A DNA stretch of 64,000 nucleotides, from assembly GCF_005153485.1 (NCBI RefSeq), contig NZ_CP039740.1:1491001-1555000 (forward strand). Reading direction: 5' to 3'. Both the position numbers and the translations under genes were made by a program. Origin of the DNA: Pseudolabrys sp. FHR47 (GTDB taxonomy: Bacteria > Pseudomonadota > Alphaproteobacteria > Rhizobiales > Xanthobacteraceae). Shown piece after piece: positions 8,183 to 16,883 of the stretch. The notes beneath the pieces were generated by a model, which saw only the letters and a list, made by a program, of their open reading frames with translations, was not told where the DNA came from and made no database searches. Numbering within the stretch: position 1 is the first letter of the stretch; every line of letters begins with the position of its first letter.

Positions 8183-9697
8183 ATGTCCGATCTTCTTTCC
8201 AATCTGTGGCTCGGCTTTTCGATCGCCGGGCATCCCGTCAATCTCGGTTTTTGTCTTCTGGGTGCGCTGGTCGGCACGCTGGTCGGCGTGTTGCCGGGTA
8301 TCGGCACGGTCGCGACCATCGCGATGCTGCTGCCGATCACCTTCGGGCTCGATCCGGTCGGCGCGCTCATCATGCTCGCCGGCATCTACTACGGCGCGCA
8401 GTACGGCGGTTCGACGACGTCGATCCTGGTCAACATTCCGGGTGAGGCGACTTCGGTCATCACCTGTCTCGACGGTCATGAGATGGCCAAGCAGGGCCGC
8501 GCCGGCGCGGCACTGGCGATTGCCGCAATCGGTTCGTTTTTCGCCGGATGCGTTGCCACTGTTCTGGTCGCCGCGCTCGGCCAGCCTCTGACCAAGGTCG
8601 CGCTGGAATTCGGCCCGGCCGAGTATTTCGCGCTGATGCTGCTTGGTCTCATTTTCGCGGTGGTGCTGGCGAAGGGCTCCGTCCTGAAATCGATCGCCAT
8701 GGTCGTGACGGGCCTGCTCCTGTCGACGGTTGGTTCCGATCTCGACACCGGCGTCGGCCGCATGACGCTCGGAATGCCGGAGCTGCTCGATGGCATCGGC
8801 TTCACGAACGTCGCGATGGGCCTGTTCGGTTTTGCCGAAATCATCCGCAACCTTGAGGGAGGGAGCGGCAGTCGCGAAGTCGTCGAGAGCAAGATCAGAG
8901 GCCTGATGCCGACCCGGAAGGACCTGAAGGACTCCGCATGGCCGATCGCGCGCGGCACCTTCCTCGGCTCGCTGCTTGGCATCCTGCCCGGCGGCGGCGC
9001 TGTGGTAGCGTCCTTTGCGTCCTATACGCTGGAAAAGCGTATCGCCAAGGATCCGAAGCGCTTCGGTCGCGGCGCCATCGAAGGCGTGGCGGGTCCTGAG
9101 TCGGCCAACAACGCCGCGGCGCAGACCTCGTTCATTCCGCTGCTGACGCTTGGCATTCCGCCGAATGCGGTGATGGCGCTGATGGTCGGCGCCATGACCA
9201 TTCACGGCATCGTTCCAGGTCCTCAGGTGATGATCAAGCAGCCGGACCTGTTTTGGGGCATGATCGCCTCGATGTGGTTTGGCAATCTGATGCTAATCAT
9301 TATCAACCTGCCGCTGGTCGGCGTCTGGGTGCGGCTGCTGCGCGTGCCCTACCGTATCCTGTTCCCGTCGATCATCGTGTTCTGTTGCATCGGCATCTAC
9401 TCGATCGACAATTCGCCGAGCGACGTGATGATCGCCGCGATCTTCGGCATTCTTGGCTACTGGCTGGTGAAGCACGATTTTGAGCCGGCGCCTTTGGTGC
9501 TCGCTTTCGTGCTCGGTCCGCTGATGGAAGATAATCTGCGCCGCGCCATGTTGATCGCCCGCGGTGACACGTCAGTCTTCGTCACGCGGCCGATCTCGGC
9601 GGTGCTCATCGCCATCTCGGTGGCGCTGCTGGTACTGGCGCTGCTGCCGATGATCCGCAAGCGGCGCGATGAGGTGTTCGTCGAGTCGGAGAACTAG
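8183..9697 (+). CDS. Tripartite tricarboxylate transporter, TctA family permease
   Basis: 504 residues, close to the family length, with about 11-12 hydrophobic segments. Characteristic stretches are [39 protein letters not shown] and [20 protein letters not shown]. It is the large, channel-forming permease of a TTT importer for carboxylates. It works with TctB immediately upstream and needs a periplasmic TctC protein, which must be encoded elsewhere. The substrate is unknown. Confidence 0.92.
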   Translation: MSDLLSNLWLGFSIAGHPVNLGFCLLGALVGTLVGVLPGIGTVATIAMLLPITFGLDPVGALIMLAGIYYGAQYGGSTTSILVNIPGEATSVITCLDGHEMAKQGRAGAALAIAAIGSFFAGCVATVLVAALGQPLTKVALEFGPAEYFALMLLGLIFAVVLAKGSVLKSIAMVVTGLLLSTVGSDLDTGVGRMTLGMPELLDGIGFTNVAMGLFGFAEIIRNLEGGSGSREVVESKIRGLMPTRKDLKDSAWPIARGTFLGSLLGILPGGGAVVASFASYTLEKRIAKDPKRFGRGAIEGVAGPESANNAAAQTSFIPLLTLGIPPNAVMALMVGAMTIHGIVPGPQVMIKQPDLFWGMIASMWFGNLMLIIINLPLVGVWVRLLRVPYRILFPSIIVFCCIGIYSIDNSPSDVMIAAIFGILGYWLVKHDFEPAPLVLAFVLGPLMEDNLRRAMLIARGDTSVFVTRPISAVLIAISVALLVLALLPMIRKRRDEVFVESEN

Positions 9698-9800
9698 AGC
9701 GTTTTCGAGCGAAGTGGAAACCGGTTCGCGTAAAGAAAACGCGTCAAAGCAAAAAGCTAGAGCCCCGGCTTTGATTCCACCAAAGCCGGAAAGGCTCTAG
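9698..9800. repeat. Alphaproteobacterial intergenic repeat with hairpin
   Basis: The first part (GAGCGTTTTCGAGCGAAGTG onward) matches my recollection of a short dispersed intergenic element common in Bradyrhizobium relatives. The second part is an imperfect inverted repeat, CTAGAGCCCCGGCTTTG against CAAAGCCGGAAAGGCTCTAG (about 9758-9800), which could terminate tctA transcription. Only one copy is in the window. Confidence 0.6.
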
Positions 9801-9830
9801 ACCGAACTCGCTACCGAAGGAGCGACCGTC

Positions 9831-10346
9831 TTGGCGCTTGGCGTCGTGAGAAAGGCCACTGACAGCCTCCTGCTTCGGGCGGGCGGGCCGGGCGTCAGCC
9901 GTCAGTTCGGCGCCATTCCCTATACCGTCGTCAAAGGGCAGGTGGTGTTTCTTCTGGTGACATCGCGCGGCACCGGTCGCTGGATCTTCCCGAAAGGCGA
10001 TCCGATGGAAGGCCTTGCTCCATCGCAGGTCGCCGCGCAGGAGGCGGCGGAGGAAGCCGGGGTCGAAGGCGAGGTCGACCCGATGCCCATCGGCAAATAT
10101 CGGGCGTTCAAGACGCTGCCGTTTCGGCGCAAGGTTATCGAGGTCGAGCTGTATCCGTTGCGCGTGACGGAGCAGTGGGACGAGTGGCCGGAGAAGGGCC
10201 GTCGCCATCGCCACTGGGCCATTCTGCCGGAGGCCCGGCGTCTGCTGTCGGATGCGCGGGTCGCCGACGTCGCCCTCAGGCTCAATCAGCGCCTGCACGC
10301 TGGCGGGTTGCCGTTTTATCCGCCGATCGCCCACATGAGGCGATAG
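9831..10346 (+). CDS. Nudix hydrolase (diphosphoinositol-phosphatase-like)
   Basis: 171 residues. The start is a TTG supported by AAGGAG 8 nt upstream (9817-9822); no ATG fits. The Nudix region reads GRWIFPKGDPMEG then QEAAEEAGV, with Gln for the usual Arg of the REUxEE motif and no canonical Glu in the first half. The WxxPKG pattern resembles the DIPP/MutT-like group that removes phosphate from nucleoside or inositol polyphosphates. The exact substrate is unknown. Its 3' end overlaps the convergent phosphate permease by 31 bp. Confidence 0.8.
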   Translation: MALGVVRKATDSLLLRAGGPGVSRQFGAIPYTVVKGQVVFLLVTSRGTGRWIFPKGDPMEGLAPSQVAAQEAAEEAGVEGEVDPMPIGKYRAFKTLPFRRKVIEVELYPLRVTEQWDEWPEKGRRHRHWAILPEARRLLSDARVADVALRLNQRLHAGGLPFYPPIAHMRR

Positions 10347-11815
10347 AGCAGGGCGGACAGGATCGCCGCCGCCGGCACGGTGATGACCCAGGCCGCGGCG
10401 ATGCCCAGCACATGCTGACGCCGCACCAGCCGGCGCCTCTCGCGCTTCTGATAGTTCAGCAGTGCCATTTCCGGCGTCTCGTTGAGGCGCGACGGCTCGA
10501 GGAAAAGGGTACGCGGCTTGACCGCCGGGTTGGGCACGCCGGTGTTGGTGATGAATTCGCGCAGATAGCCGACGCCGAATACGGCGCCGACGGCGATATG
10601 GGTGGATGAGACCGGCAGGCCGAGCGCGGAAGCCACCAGCACCGTCACCGCCGCGGACAAGGCCACGCAATAAGCGCGGATCGTATCCATGCGGGTGATC
10701 TTCTCGCCGACGGTGCGGATGAGGCCCGGGCCGAACAGCGCTAGGCCGAGTGCGATGCCGGTGGCGCCGATTGCCAGCACCCAGAACGGCAGGTCGACCC
10801 TTTCGGCGTCGGCGAAGCCGGTCTGCGCCGAGGCGACGATGGCCGCCAGCGGTCCGACCGCGTTGGCGACGTCGTTGGCGCCATGCGCGAAGGACAACAG
10901 GCCGGCGGCGAAGACCAGCGGCATCGTGAACAGGCCGGCGATGTGCTTGCGGCGGTTCTCCATGCCCTGCGAACGCCGCATCACCCAGGGGCGTGCCGCC
11001 ATGAACGCCCCCACTGTGAAAACGACGCCAACCGCTATGATCACGGCCATCGGCGGATGCCAGACACGCTTGAGGCCCTTGGTGACGAGATAAACGGCGA
11101 AAACGCCGGTCATGACAGCGACGAGTACGGGCACCCAGCGCCGGGCCGCCGCCACGCGGTCGTCGCGGTAGATCACCCGCCATTTGATGAAGCCGAGCAG
11201 CATGGCGGCAATAATGCCGCCGAAGACCGGCGAAATGACCCAGCTCAGGACAATGCCGCCGATCACGTTCCACTCGACGGCGGCGGTGCCGGCGGCGGCA
11301 ACACCGGCACCAACAACACCGCCGACGATCGCATGCGTCGTCGACACCGGCGCGCCGAGATAGGTTGCCAGATGAATCCACAGCGAGGCGGCGAGGAGCG
11401 CTGCCGTCATGACGAAGATGAAGGAAACGACGGAGAGCGCCTGCTCCGGATGCAGCAGGTTTTTCGAGACGGTGTCGACGACGTCGCCGCCGGCCAGCAT
11501 CGCGCCGGCGATTTCCGCGATGGCGGCGATCACCAGAGCATGCGTCATGGTCAGGGCGCGGCTGCCGACGGCGGGGCCCATGTTGTTGGCGACGTCGTTG
11601 GCGCCGATGTTGAGCGCCATATAGGCGGCGATGACCGCGGCGAAGAACACGAAGTATTTGAGCGGGCCGCCGACCGACAGGCTGGCGATGACCACGGCGC
11701 CGATCATGAAGACGATCAGCAGGCCGGGAGTCGCCAGCGAGCGCGACCGCGCATAGGTCGCGGTCTCGATCTGGACGACTTTCTTGAGGTCTTTATCGAG
11801 AGCGCTTTTGGCCAA
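10316..11815 (-). CDS. Inorganic phosphate transporter, PHO4/PitA family
   Basis: 499 residues, inner membrane. Both PHO4 signature repeats are visible: NIGANDVANNMGPAVGSRAL (about 85-105) and SFAHGANDVANAVGPLAAIV near residue 310. It should be a low-affinity metal-phosphate/proton symporter. The start is TTG 11815 with GGAG 6 nt upstream; no nearby ATG exists. That Shine-Dalgarno lies inside an inverted repeat (11820-11845), and a Pho-box-like repeat lies 65-81 bp upstream (11880-11896). No DUF47 partner is adjacent. Confidence 0.92.
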   Translation of the reverse strand: MAKSALDKDLKKVVQIETATYARSRSLATPGLLIVFMIGAVVIASLSVGGPLKYFVFFAAVIAAYMALNIGANDVANNMGPAVGSRALTMTHALVIAAIAEIAGAMLAGGDVVDTVSKNLLHPEQALSVVSFIFVMTAALLAASLWIHLATYLGAPVSTTHAIVGGVVGAGVAAAGTAAVEWNVIGGIVLSWVISPVFGGIIAAMLLGFIKWRVIYRDDRVAAARRWVPVLVAVMTGVFAVYLVTKGLKRVWHPPMAVIIAVGVVFTVGAFMAARPWVMRRSQGMENRRKHIAGLFTMPLVFAAGLLSFAHGANDVANAVGPLAAIVASAQTGFADAERVDLPFWVLAIGATGIALGLALFGPGLIRTVGEKITRMDTIRAYCVALSAAVTVLVASALGLPVSSTHIAVGAVFGVGYLREFITNTGVPNPAVKPRTLFLEPSRLNETPEMALLNYQKRERRRLVRRQHVLGIAAAWVITVPAAAILSALLYRLMWAIGG

Positions 11816-11819
11816 AACG

Positions 11820-11845
11820 GGCTCCGCAGGCGGGGAGGCGGAGCC
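11820..11845 (-). promoter_or_regulatory. Hairpin covering the pitA Shine-Dalgarno
   Basis: GGCTCCGC (11820-11827) and GCGGAGCC (11838-11845) are perfect 8-bp arms with a 10-nt loop. On the minus-strand transcript the 3' arm contains the GGAG of the permease gene. The hairpin could limit translation, or, with the four T that follow, act as a weak terminator after mlaD. The sequence does not decide between these. Confidence 0.5.
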
Positions 11846-11879
11846 GAGCGCCGCCTGGCGAAGAGCCCGTTAGCACTCT

Positions 11880-11896
11880 TGTCACAAACCTGTCAC
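11880..11896 (+). promoter_or_regulatory. Pho-box-like direct repeat upstream of pitA
   Basis: TGTCAC occurs at 11880-11885 and 11891-11896, exactly 11 bp apart, the spacing of PhoB half-sites (consensus CTGTCAT). It is oriented opposite to pitA. In Sinorhizobium meliloti PhoB is known to repress a pit operon, so a repressive role is plausible. Confidence 0.5.
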
Positions 11897-11945
11897 AGAA
11901 AAAGTGCCGCAGCCTACGGTTGTTGAAAACCGGCCGGCGGTGGAC

Positions 11946-12845
11946 TTAGCGCCGGGGGCCGGGGCCGCTTTCACTCGATCCGCCGAACAGGATGCGTTGC
12001 GGATTCTTGGCCAGGTCCGTTACGGCCCGGTCGATATTGCCGATCGATCGGCGCAGGTCGGTGCCGACGAGGTTGATCTGCTTGTTGGTGCTGTCGGTGA
12101 CCTTGAGCACGCCCTCCGTGATCTCGGCGGTGCGCTTGTCGAGGTTCTCCGCAAGCATCGTGGTCTGCTTGTCGAGATTGGTCGTCAGCTTGTCGAGATT
12201 GGCGGCGACCCGGCTCGTATCGGCCTTCAGGCTGACGGCAAGCTCGTTGATCGAGCCCATGGCTGTCGCGCCGTTTTGGATCAGTTCGTCGATCTTGCCG
12301 CCGTTGCGGGCCAGCGCCTCGGTGAAGACTTCGAGGTTCTTGATGGCGTTGCGCAGCGATTCCTGGTTCTCGAGGATGATGGTGTCCGCCTTGGCCAGGG
12401 TCTCGCGCACCGCCGTTCCCATGTCGCCGGCCGTGGAGCCGGCGCGCAAGGTCGGCAAGCCGCCGTTTTTCGAGGGCGGCACCGCCGGTGAGGACGCGGT
12501 TGCGCCCTTCAGCGACACCGAGGCGATGCCGGTCAGGCCGGCGTATTCCAGCGTCACGGACGTATCCGAACGCACCGGCGTCGACGGCGTGATTGAAATG
12601 ACGGCCGCAACTTCAGACGGCTTGTCGGTAAGCCGCATTTCGGTGACCTCGCCGACGCGGATGCCGTTGAACAACACCGGACCGCCGACGCGCAGGCCTG
12701 ACACGGAGCCTTCGAACACAACCAGATAAGGCTGGGTTTCCTTCGAGGTTCCGGCGCTGTGAATCCAGTAGATGAAGACAAAAGCAGCGGCGACCACCGC
12801 GAAGGTGAACATGCCGATTAACGCGAATTTTGCCCTGTCTTCCAT
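11946..12845 (-). CDS. mlaD: MlaD/MCE-family lipid-binding protein
   Basis: 299 residues. One N-terminal membrane anchor (about 8-28) precedes an MCE/MlaD domain with GLRVGGPVLFNGIRVGEV and YAGLTGIASVSLKG. A long helical tail follows, with repeated LDK and NLDKQT segments that look coiled. The family forms periplasmic hexameric rings that pass phospholipid between the membranes together with an MlaFE ABC transporter. It is third in the mlaE-mlaF-mlaD order, 15 bp after mlaF. No MlaC or MlaB gene is seen, but a STAS-like segment is fused to MlaE. Confidence 0.88.
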   Translation of the reverse strand: MEDRAKFALIGMFTFAVVAAAFVFIYWIHSAGTSKETQPYLVVFEGSVSGLRVGGPVLFNGIRVGEVTEMRLTDKPSEVAAVISITPSTPVRSDTSVTLEYAGLTGIASVSLKGATASSPAVPPSKNGGLPTLRAGSTAGDMGTAVRETLAKADTIILENQESLRNAIKNLEVFTEALARNGGKIDELIQNGATAMGSINELAVSLKADTSRVAANLDKLTTNLDKQTTMLAENLDKRTAEITEGVLKVTDSTNKQINLVGTDLRRSIGNIDRAVTDLAKNPQRILFGGSSESGPGPRR

Positions 12846-12860
12846 CGTCTCAACTCCACA

Positions 12861-13667
12861 TCAGGCGCGACGTTCTGTGACGCGCCGGCCTTTAATCGGT
12901 ACATGGAAATCGTCATGGGCGCGCTCACCGTGGAAATACGATTTCAACCACGGGTGCTGCGATTCCAGCATGACGTCCATGGTGCCGGCCTCGATAATCT
13001 TGCCGTCGGCGAGCACTGCGATGCGGTCGCAGGTGCGATGCAGACTGTCGAGGTCGTGAGTGACCATGAACACGGAAATGCCGAGCGTTTCCTGCAGCGT
13101 CAGCAGCAGGTGATCGAACTCGGCGGCGCTGATCGGATCGAGGCCGGAGGTCGGCTCGTCGAGAAACAGGATTTCGGGATCAAGGGCCAAGGCCCGCGCC
13201 AGCGCGACGCGCTTGATCATGCCTCCCGACAGTTCGGAAGGATAGTTGCGATAGACGTCGGGCTTGAGGCCGACCATTTCCAGCTTGGCGATCGCGATCT
13301 CGGTGGTCAGCTTTTGCGACAGCCGCAGATATTCGCGGATCGGGAATTCGACATTCTTGCCCGAGCTCAGCGACGAGAAAAGCGCGCCCTGCTGGAACAG
13401 CACACCCCAGCGCCGGTCCACGGCCTGGCGCTCCTTCAGCGTCGCCTTGCCCAGATCGGTGCCGAGCACTTCGATTGTGCCCTCCCGGAAGGGCAGGAGA
13501 CCGATGATGGTGCGCGTCAGCACCGACTTGCCGGCGCCAGAGGCGCCGACGAAGCCGAGAATCTCGCCACGCTTCAAATCCAGATTGACGCCGTTGAGGA
13601 CGCGACGTGACGCGAAATCGACCTTGAGGTCGCGCACCTTGATGACGGGTTCGCCACGCGCGGCCAT
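12861..13667 (-). CDS. mlaF: Phospholipid ABC transporter ATP-binding protein MlaF
   Basis: 268 residues from ATG 13667, two bases after the mlaE stop. Walker A GASGAGKS, signature LSGGMIKR, Walker B ILFLDEPTSGLDP and VTHDLDSL are all present. The ATPase powers lipid movement by MlaE. A longer open frame runs upstream but is only a shadow of mlaE. The C-terminal HPWLKSYFHGERA stretch is typical of MlaF-like ATPases. Confidence 0.92.
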   Translation of the reverse strand: MAARGEPVIKVRDLKVDFASRRVLNGVNLDLKRGEILGFVGASGAGKSVLTRTIIGLLPFREGTIEVLGTDLGKATLKERQAVDRRWGVLFQQGALFSSLSSGKNVEFPIREYLRLSQKLTTEIAIAKLEMVGLKPDVYRNYPSELSGGMIKRVALARALALDPEILFLDEPTSGLDPISAAEFDHLLLTLQETLGISVFMVTHDLDSLHRTCDRIAVLADGKIIEAGTMDVMLESQHPWLKSYFHGERAHDDFHVPIKGRRVTERRA

Positions 13668-13669
13668 GA

Positions 13670-14851
13670 TCAAATCCCGACCGCGGCGAAGAAGACGGCG
13701 AACAGGCCGTCGATGACAATGACGAGGAAGATCGACTTCACCACCGAGTCGGTGGTTTTGGCGCCGAGCGACTCCGCGGAGCCCTTGACCTGCATGCCTT
13801 CCATGCACGCCACCAGACCGATGATCAGCGCCATGAACGGCGCCTTGATCATGCCGACGGCGAAGGTCTTCATGCTGATCGACTCGTGCAGGCGCGACAT
13901 GAAGATTTTGGGATCGATGCCGCCATAGAGCCACGACACCAGTCCGCCACCATAGAGCGCTGCCATTGCGCCGATGAAGGTCAGAATCGGCACGGCGATG
14001 ATGAGCGCCAGGATGCGCGGCAGCACCAAGACCTCGACCGGGTCGAAGCCCATGGTGCGCAGCGCGTCGACTTCCTCGCGCATCTTCATCGAGCCGAGTT
14101 CGGCGGTGTAGGCCGAGCCGGAGCGGCCTGCGATCATGATGCAGACGATCAGCACGCCGAGCTCGCGCAGTACCAGCACGCCGACCATGTCGACGACATA
14201 GATGTCGGCGCCGAAGGTGCGGAAGTGGAAGATGCCCTGTTGGGCGATGATGGCGCCGATCAGGAAGGTAATGAGAATGATGATGGGCACCGCGTGCCAG
14301 CAGACCCGCTCGAGATGATTGATGAGCGAGGTGAAGCGGAAGCGCCACGGATTGGCGCACACGCTCAGGAATGCGACGACGAGCTGACCGGCCATCTGGA
14401 AGATGGTGAACAGGTCCGAGAACACCGCGGTCATGGTGCGGCCGACGCTTTCCAGCGTGGCGCCGATGCCGGTCTGCTTGTGCTTGAGCGGCGTCAGCTT
14501 CTGCTGGCCGGCGCGGACCTTCGCGAACAGGTTGCCGTAGGTCGGCGGCAGGCCGACCAGGCGGACGTCGGCGCCGCGGCCCGCCCAGATCCGCAAGGTG
14601 CGCTCGATCAGCCAGGCGCCGTAGGTGTCGAGCTGGGTGATGCGGGTGGCGTCGAAAACGAGGCGGGAGACCTGTTCATGACCGTAGGTCAGTTTGTCGG
14701 CCAGCGGCTCGAGCGCGCGGGCGTGCTCCGCCGTCCAGTGTCCTTCGGCCCGGAGGTCCAGACCGTCGCCGTGCGACGAGCCGTGCTGGAGGGTACCCGC
14801 GGTCAAGAAGTCACTCCCGAAAATGGCCGTTTCGTTGCCGAAAGGGCCCAA
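13670..14851 (-). CDS. mlaE: MlaE-type ABC permease with N-terminal STAS-like domain
   Basis: 393 residues. Residues about 25-110 look like a STAS domain (VSRLVFDATRITQLDTYGAW), a role played by separate MlaB in E. coli. The MlaE/YrbE permease follows, with IILITFLIGAIIAQQ, ELGVLIVCIMIAGRSGSAY and EEVDALRTMGFDPVE. It is first in the mlaEFD operon. The region upstream is shared with thyA, which is divergent, and carries a CtrA-like box. Confidence 0.9.
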   Translation of the reverse strand: MGPFGNETAIFGSDFLTAGTLQHGSSHGDGLDLRAEGHWTAEHARALEPLADKLTYGHEQVSRLVFDATRITQLDTYGAWLIERTLRIWAGRGADVRLVGLPPTYGNLFAKVRAGQQKLTPLKHKQTGIGATLESVGRTMTAVFSDLFTIFQMAGQLVVAFLSVCANPWRFRFTSLINHLERVCWHAVPIIILITFLIGAIIAQQGIFHFRTFGADIYVVDMVGVLVLRELGVLIVCIMIAGRSGSAYTAELGSMKMREEVDALRTMGFDPVEVLVLPRILALIIAVPILTFIGAMAALYGGGLVSWLYGGIDPKIFMSRLHESISMKTFAVGMIKAPFMALIIGLVACMEGMQVKGSAESLGAKTTDSVVKSIFLVIVIDGLFAVFFAAVGI

Positions 14852-14892
14852 TGCGTCGCGGGCGGCTGGTCGCCCCGCCGCCCCATGGCAAA

Positions 14893-14907
14893 TTAACCGA
14901 TTGTTAA
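14893..14907. promoter_or_regulatory. CtrA-type box between mlaE and thyA
   Basis: TTAA (14893-14896), seven bases, TTAA (14904-14907) matches the alphaproteobacterial CtrA consensus TTAA-N7-TTAA. It lies 42 bp upstream of the mlaE start and about 165 bp upstream of thyA. More TTAA motifs follow at 14924 and 14937 but with 9-nt spacing. Confidence 0.45.
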
Positions 14908-15070
14908 GGTTAGAAAATGCCGATTAACTTTTACGGTTAATTGGTTGACCGGGGCCGGACGGCGACCAGGTTCCATGCTTGGCGCGGTTGAAAAGCGGTG
15001 CGGCGGCGTTGCCGGCCGGCGTAATGTTCACCATGTTGAGCCGAGTCGCCCGAACCGCCCCGAGCCGCCG

Positions 15071-15865
15071 ATGCGCCAGTACCTTGACCTGATGGACCAC
15101 ATTCTCCGCAACGGCGCGGAGAAGCGCGATCGCACCGGCACTGGAACGCGTTCGGTGTTCGGTCATCAGATGCGCTTCGATCTAGGGCAAGGCTTCCCGC
15201 TGCTCACGACCAAAAAGCTGCACCTGAAGTCGATCGTCCACGAGCTGCTGTGGTTTCTCGCCGGCGACACCAATATCAAATATCTCAACGACAATGGCGT
15301 GCGCATCTGGGACGAGTGGGCGGATGAGCGCGGCGATCTCGGCCCTGTCTATGGCCACCAGTGGCGTTCATGGCCGGCGAAGGATGGCCAGACCATCGAC
15401 CAGATCGCCAACGTGATTGCGATGATCAAGCGCAGTCCGGACTCGCGCCGCCTGATCGTCACGGCGTGGAATCCCGCTGACGTCGACAAAATGGCGCTGC
15501 CGCCGTGTCACTGCCTGTTTCAGTTTTACGTCGCCAACGGCAGGCTGTCGTGTCAACTTTACCAGCGCTCGTGCGACGTCTTTCTCGGCGTGCCGTTCAA
15601 CACCGCTTCTTACGCGCTACTGACGATGATGGTGGCACAAGTCACCGGCTACAAGCCGGGCGATTTTGTGTGGACCGGCGGAGACACGCATCTTTATCTC
15701 AATCACGTCGAGCAAGCCGAGTTGCAATTGTCGCGCGCGCCGCGCGCGTTGCCGACGATGCGCATCAACCCGGACGTGACGGATATTTTCGCGTTCCGCT
15801 ATGAGGATTTTGCGCTCGAGAATTACGATCCGCATCCGCATATAAAGGCAGTGGTGGCGGTGTGA
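15071..15865 (+). CDS. thyA: Thymidylate synthase
   Basis: 264 residues, the same length as the E. coli enzyme. It makes dTMP from dUMP with methylene-tetrahydrofolate. The catalytic Cys146 lies in [11 protein letters not shown], and [23 protein letters not shown] and [10 protein letters not shown] are all conserved. I chose ATG 15071 ([12 protein letters not shown]) rather than the upstream frame opening because it matches the family start. Its stop overlaps the next gene by 4 nt, and folA, the partner that regenerates folate, comes third. Confidence 0.97.
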   Translation: MRQYLDLMDHILRNGAEKRDRTGTGTRSVFGHQMRFDLGQGFPLLTTKKLHLKSIVHELLWFLAGDTNIKYLNDNGVRIWDEWADERGDLGPVYGHQWRSWPAKDGQTIDQIANVIAMIKRSPDSRRLIVTAWNPADVDKMALPPCHCLFQFYVANGRLSCQLYQRSCDVFLGVPFNTASYALLTMMVAQVTGYKPGDFVWTGGDTHLYLNHVEQAELQLSRAPRALPTMRINPDVTDIFAFRYEDFALENYDPHPHIKAVVAV

Positions 15866-16350
15866 CTATTGCGATCCGCGCAGCGACGACCGCCGACACG
15901 TCGCTGATCTTCGACCTCATCCGTGAACTCGCTGACTATGAGAAGCTCAGCGATGCCGTTGATGCAACGCCGGCGATGATCGCCGATGCCTTGTTCGACG
16001 AAAAGCCGCGCCTGTTCTGCGACATCGCCGAATGGAATGGCGAGGCGGCCGGACTCGCCGTTTGGTTTCTCAATTTCTCGACCTTCCGCGGCCGCCACGG
16101 CATTTATCTCGAGGATCTGTTCGTGCGGCCCGCCTATCGCGGCAAGGGATTAGGCAAGGCGTTGATGGAGCAACTCGCGCGGCGCTGCGTCGAGGAAGGT
16201 TATGCTCGCTTCGAGTGGTCGGTGCTGGACTGGAACGCGCCATCGATTGCTTTTTACGAGTCGATCGGCGCGCAGGTGTTGCCCGACTGGAAGATCTGCC
16301 GCATGAGCGGTGAGGCGCTTGCATCGTTCGGCAAAGGAGCGCGCGCATGA
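15862..16350 (+). CDS. GNAT family N-acetyltransferase
   Basis: 162 residues. The acetyl-CoA site reads [20 protein letters not shown], followed by the FYESIGAQV motif near the C-terminus. It starts at a GTG that overlaps the thyA stop (GTGA) and its own stop overlaps the folA ATG (ATGA), so it is translationally coupled in a three-gene unit. It resembles the diamine/spermidine-type acetyltransferase group, but the acceptor is unknown. Confidence 0.88.
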   Translation: MTIAIRAATTADTSLIFDLIRELADYEKLSDAVDATPAMIADALFDEKPRLFCDIAEWNGEAAGLAVWFLNFSTFRGRHGIYLEDLFVRPAYRGKGLGKALMEQLARRCVEEGYARFEWSVLDWNAPSIAFYESIGAQVLPDWKICRMSGEALASFGKGARA

Positions 16351-16880
16351 CCACGCGGCCGCGCAACACCGCGCCCTACAAGATCGTGCTCGTCGCCGCG
16401 ATCGGCGAGAACGGCGTTATCGGCAGCGGCGGCCAATTGCCATGGCGGTTGAAGTCCGATCTACAGCATTTCAAGCGCATCACGCTCGGCAAGCCGGTCG
16501 TGATGGGCCGCAAGACCTATGAATCGATCGGCAAGCCGCTGCCGGGCCGGACCAACATCGTGATGACGCGCGACCTCGGCTTTGCCGTACCGGGCGGCAT
16601 TCTCGCTACCAGCCTGGATGCAGCGCTCGGCATCGCCGTTGAAGATGCCGCCAAGCGTGGCGTGAATGAACTGATGATCATCGGCGGCGGCGACGTGTTC
16701 GATCGCACCATGGAAATGGCGGACCGGCTGGAAATCACGCATGTCCACGCCAGCCCGCCGGGCGATGTCTATTTTCCCGCGATCGATCCCGCCGAGTGGC
16801 GCGAGGTCGAGCGCCATCATTATGATGCCGGGCCGGACGACGACGCCGGCTTCGACACCGTGGCCTATGTTCGCCGCTAG
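16347..16880 (+). CDS. folA: Dihydrofolate reductase
   Basis: 177 residues. IVLVAAIGENGVIGSGGQLP, WRLKSDLQHFKRITLGKPVV and GRKTYESIGKPLPGRTNIV are classic DHFR motifs, and GGGDVFDRTMEMADRLEITH carries the NADPH-binding part. It reduces dihydrofolate made by ThyA. It overlaps the GNAT gene by 4 nt and is convergent with the SDR, 3 bp apart. Confidence 0.96.
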   Translation: MTTRPRNTAPYKIVLVAAIGENGVIGSGGQLPWRLKSDLQHFKRITLGKPVVMGRKTYESIGKPLPGRTNIVMTRDLGFAVPGGILATSLDAALGIAVEDAAKRGVNELMIIGGGDVFDRTMEMADRLEITHVHASPPGDVYFPAIDPAEWREVERHHYDAGPDDDAGFDTVAYVRR

Positions 16881-16883
16881 TTG

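Noticed and set aside
7481..9205. 574-residue minus-strand frame opposite tctBA
   Set aside because: Composition is Arg/His/Asp-rich as in antisense high-GC frames, while the plus strand encodes clear TctB and TctA.
12861..14360. 499-residue minus-strand frame extending MlaF
   Set aside because: The N-terminal part is the mlaE gene read in another frame; ATG 13667 gives a normal MlaF.
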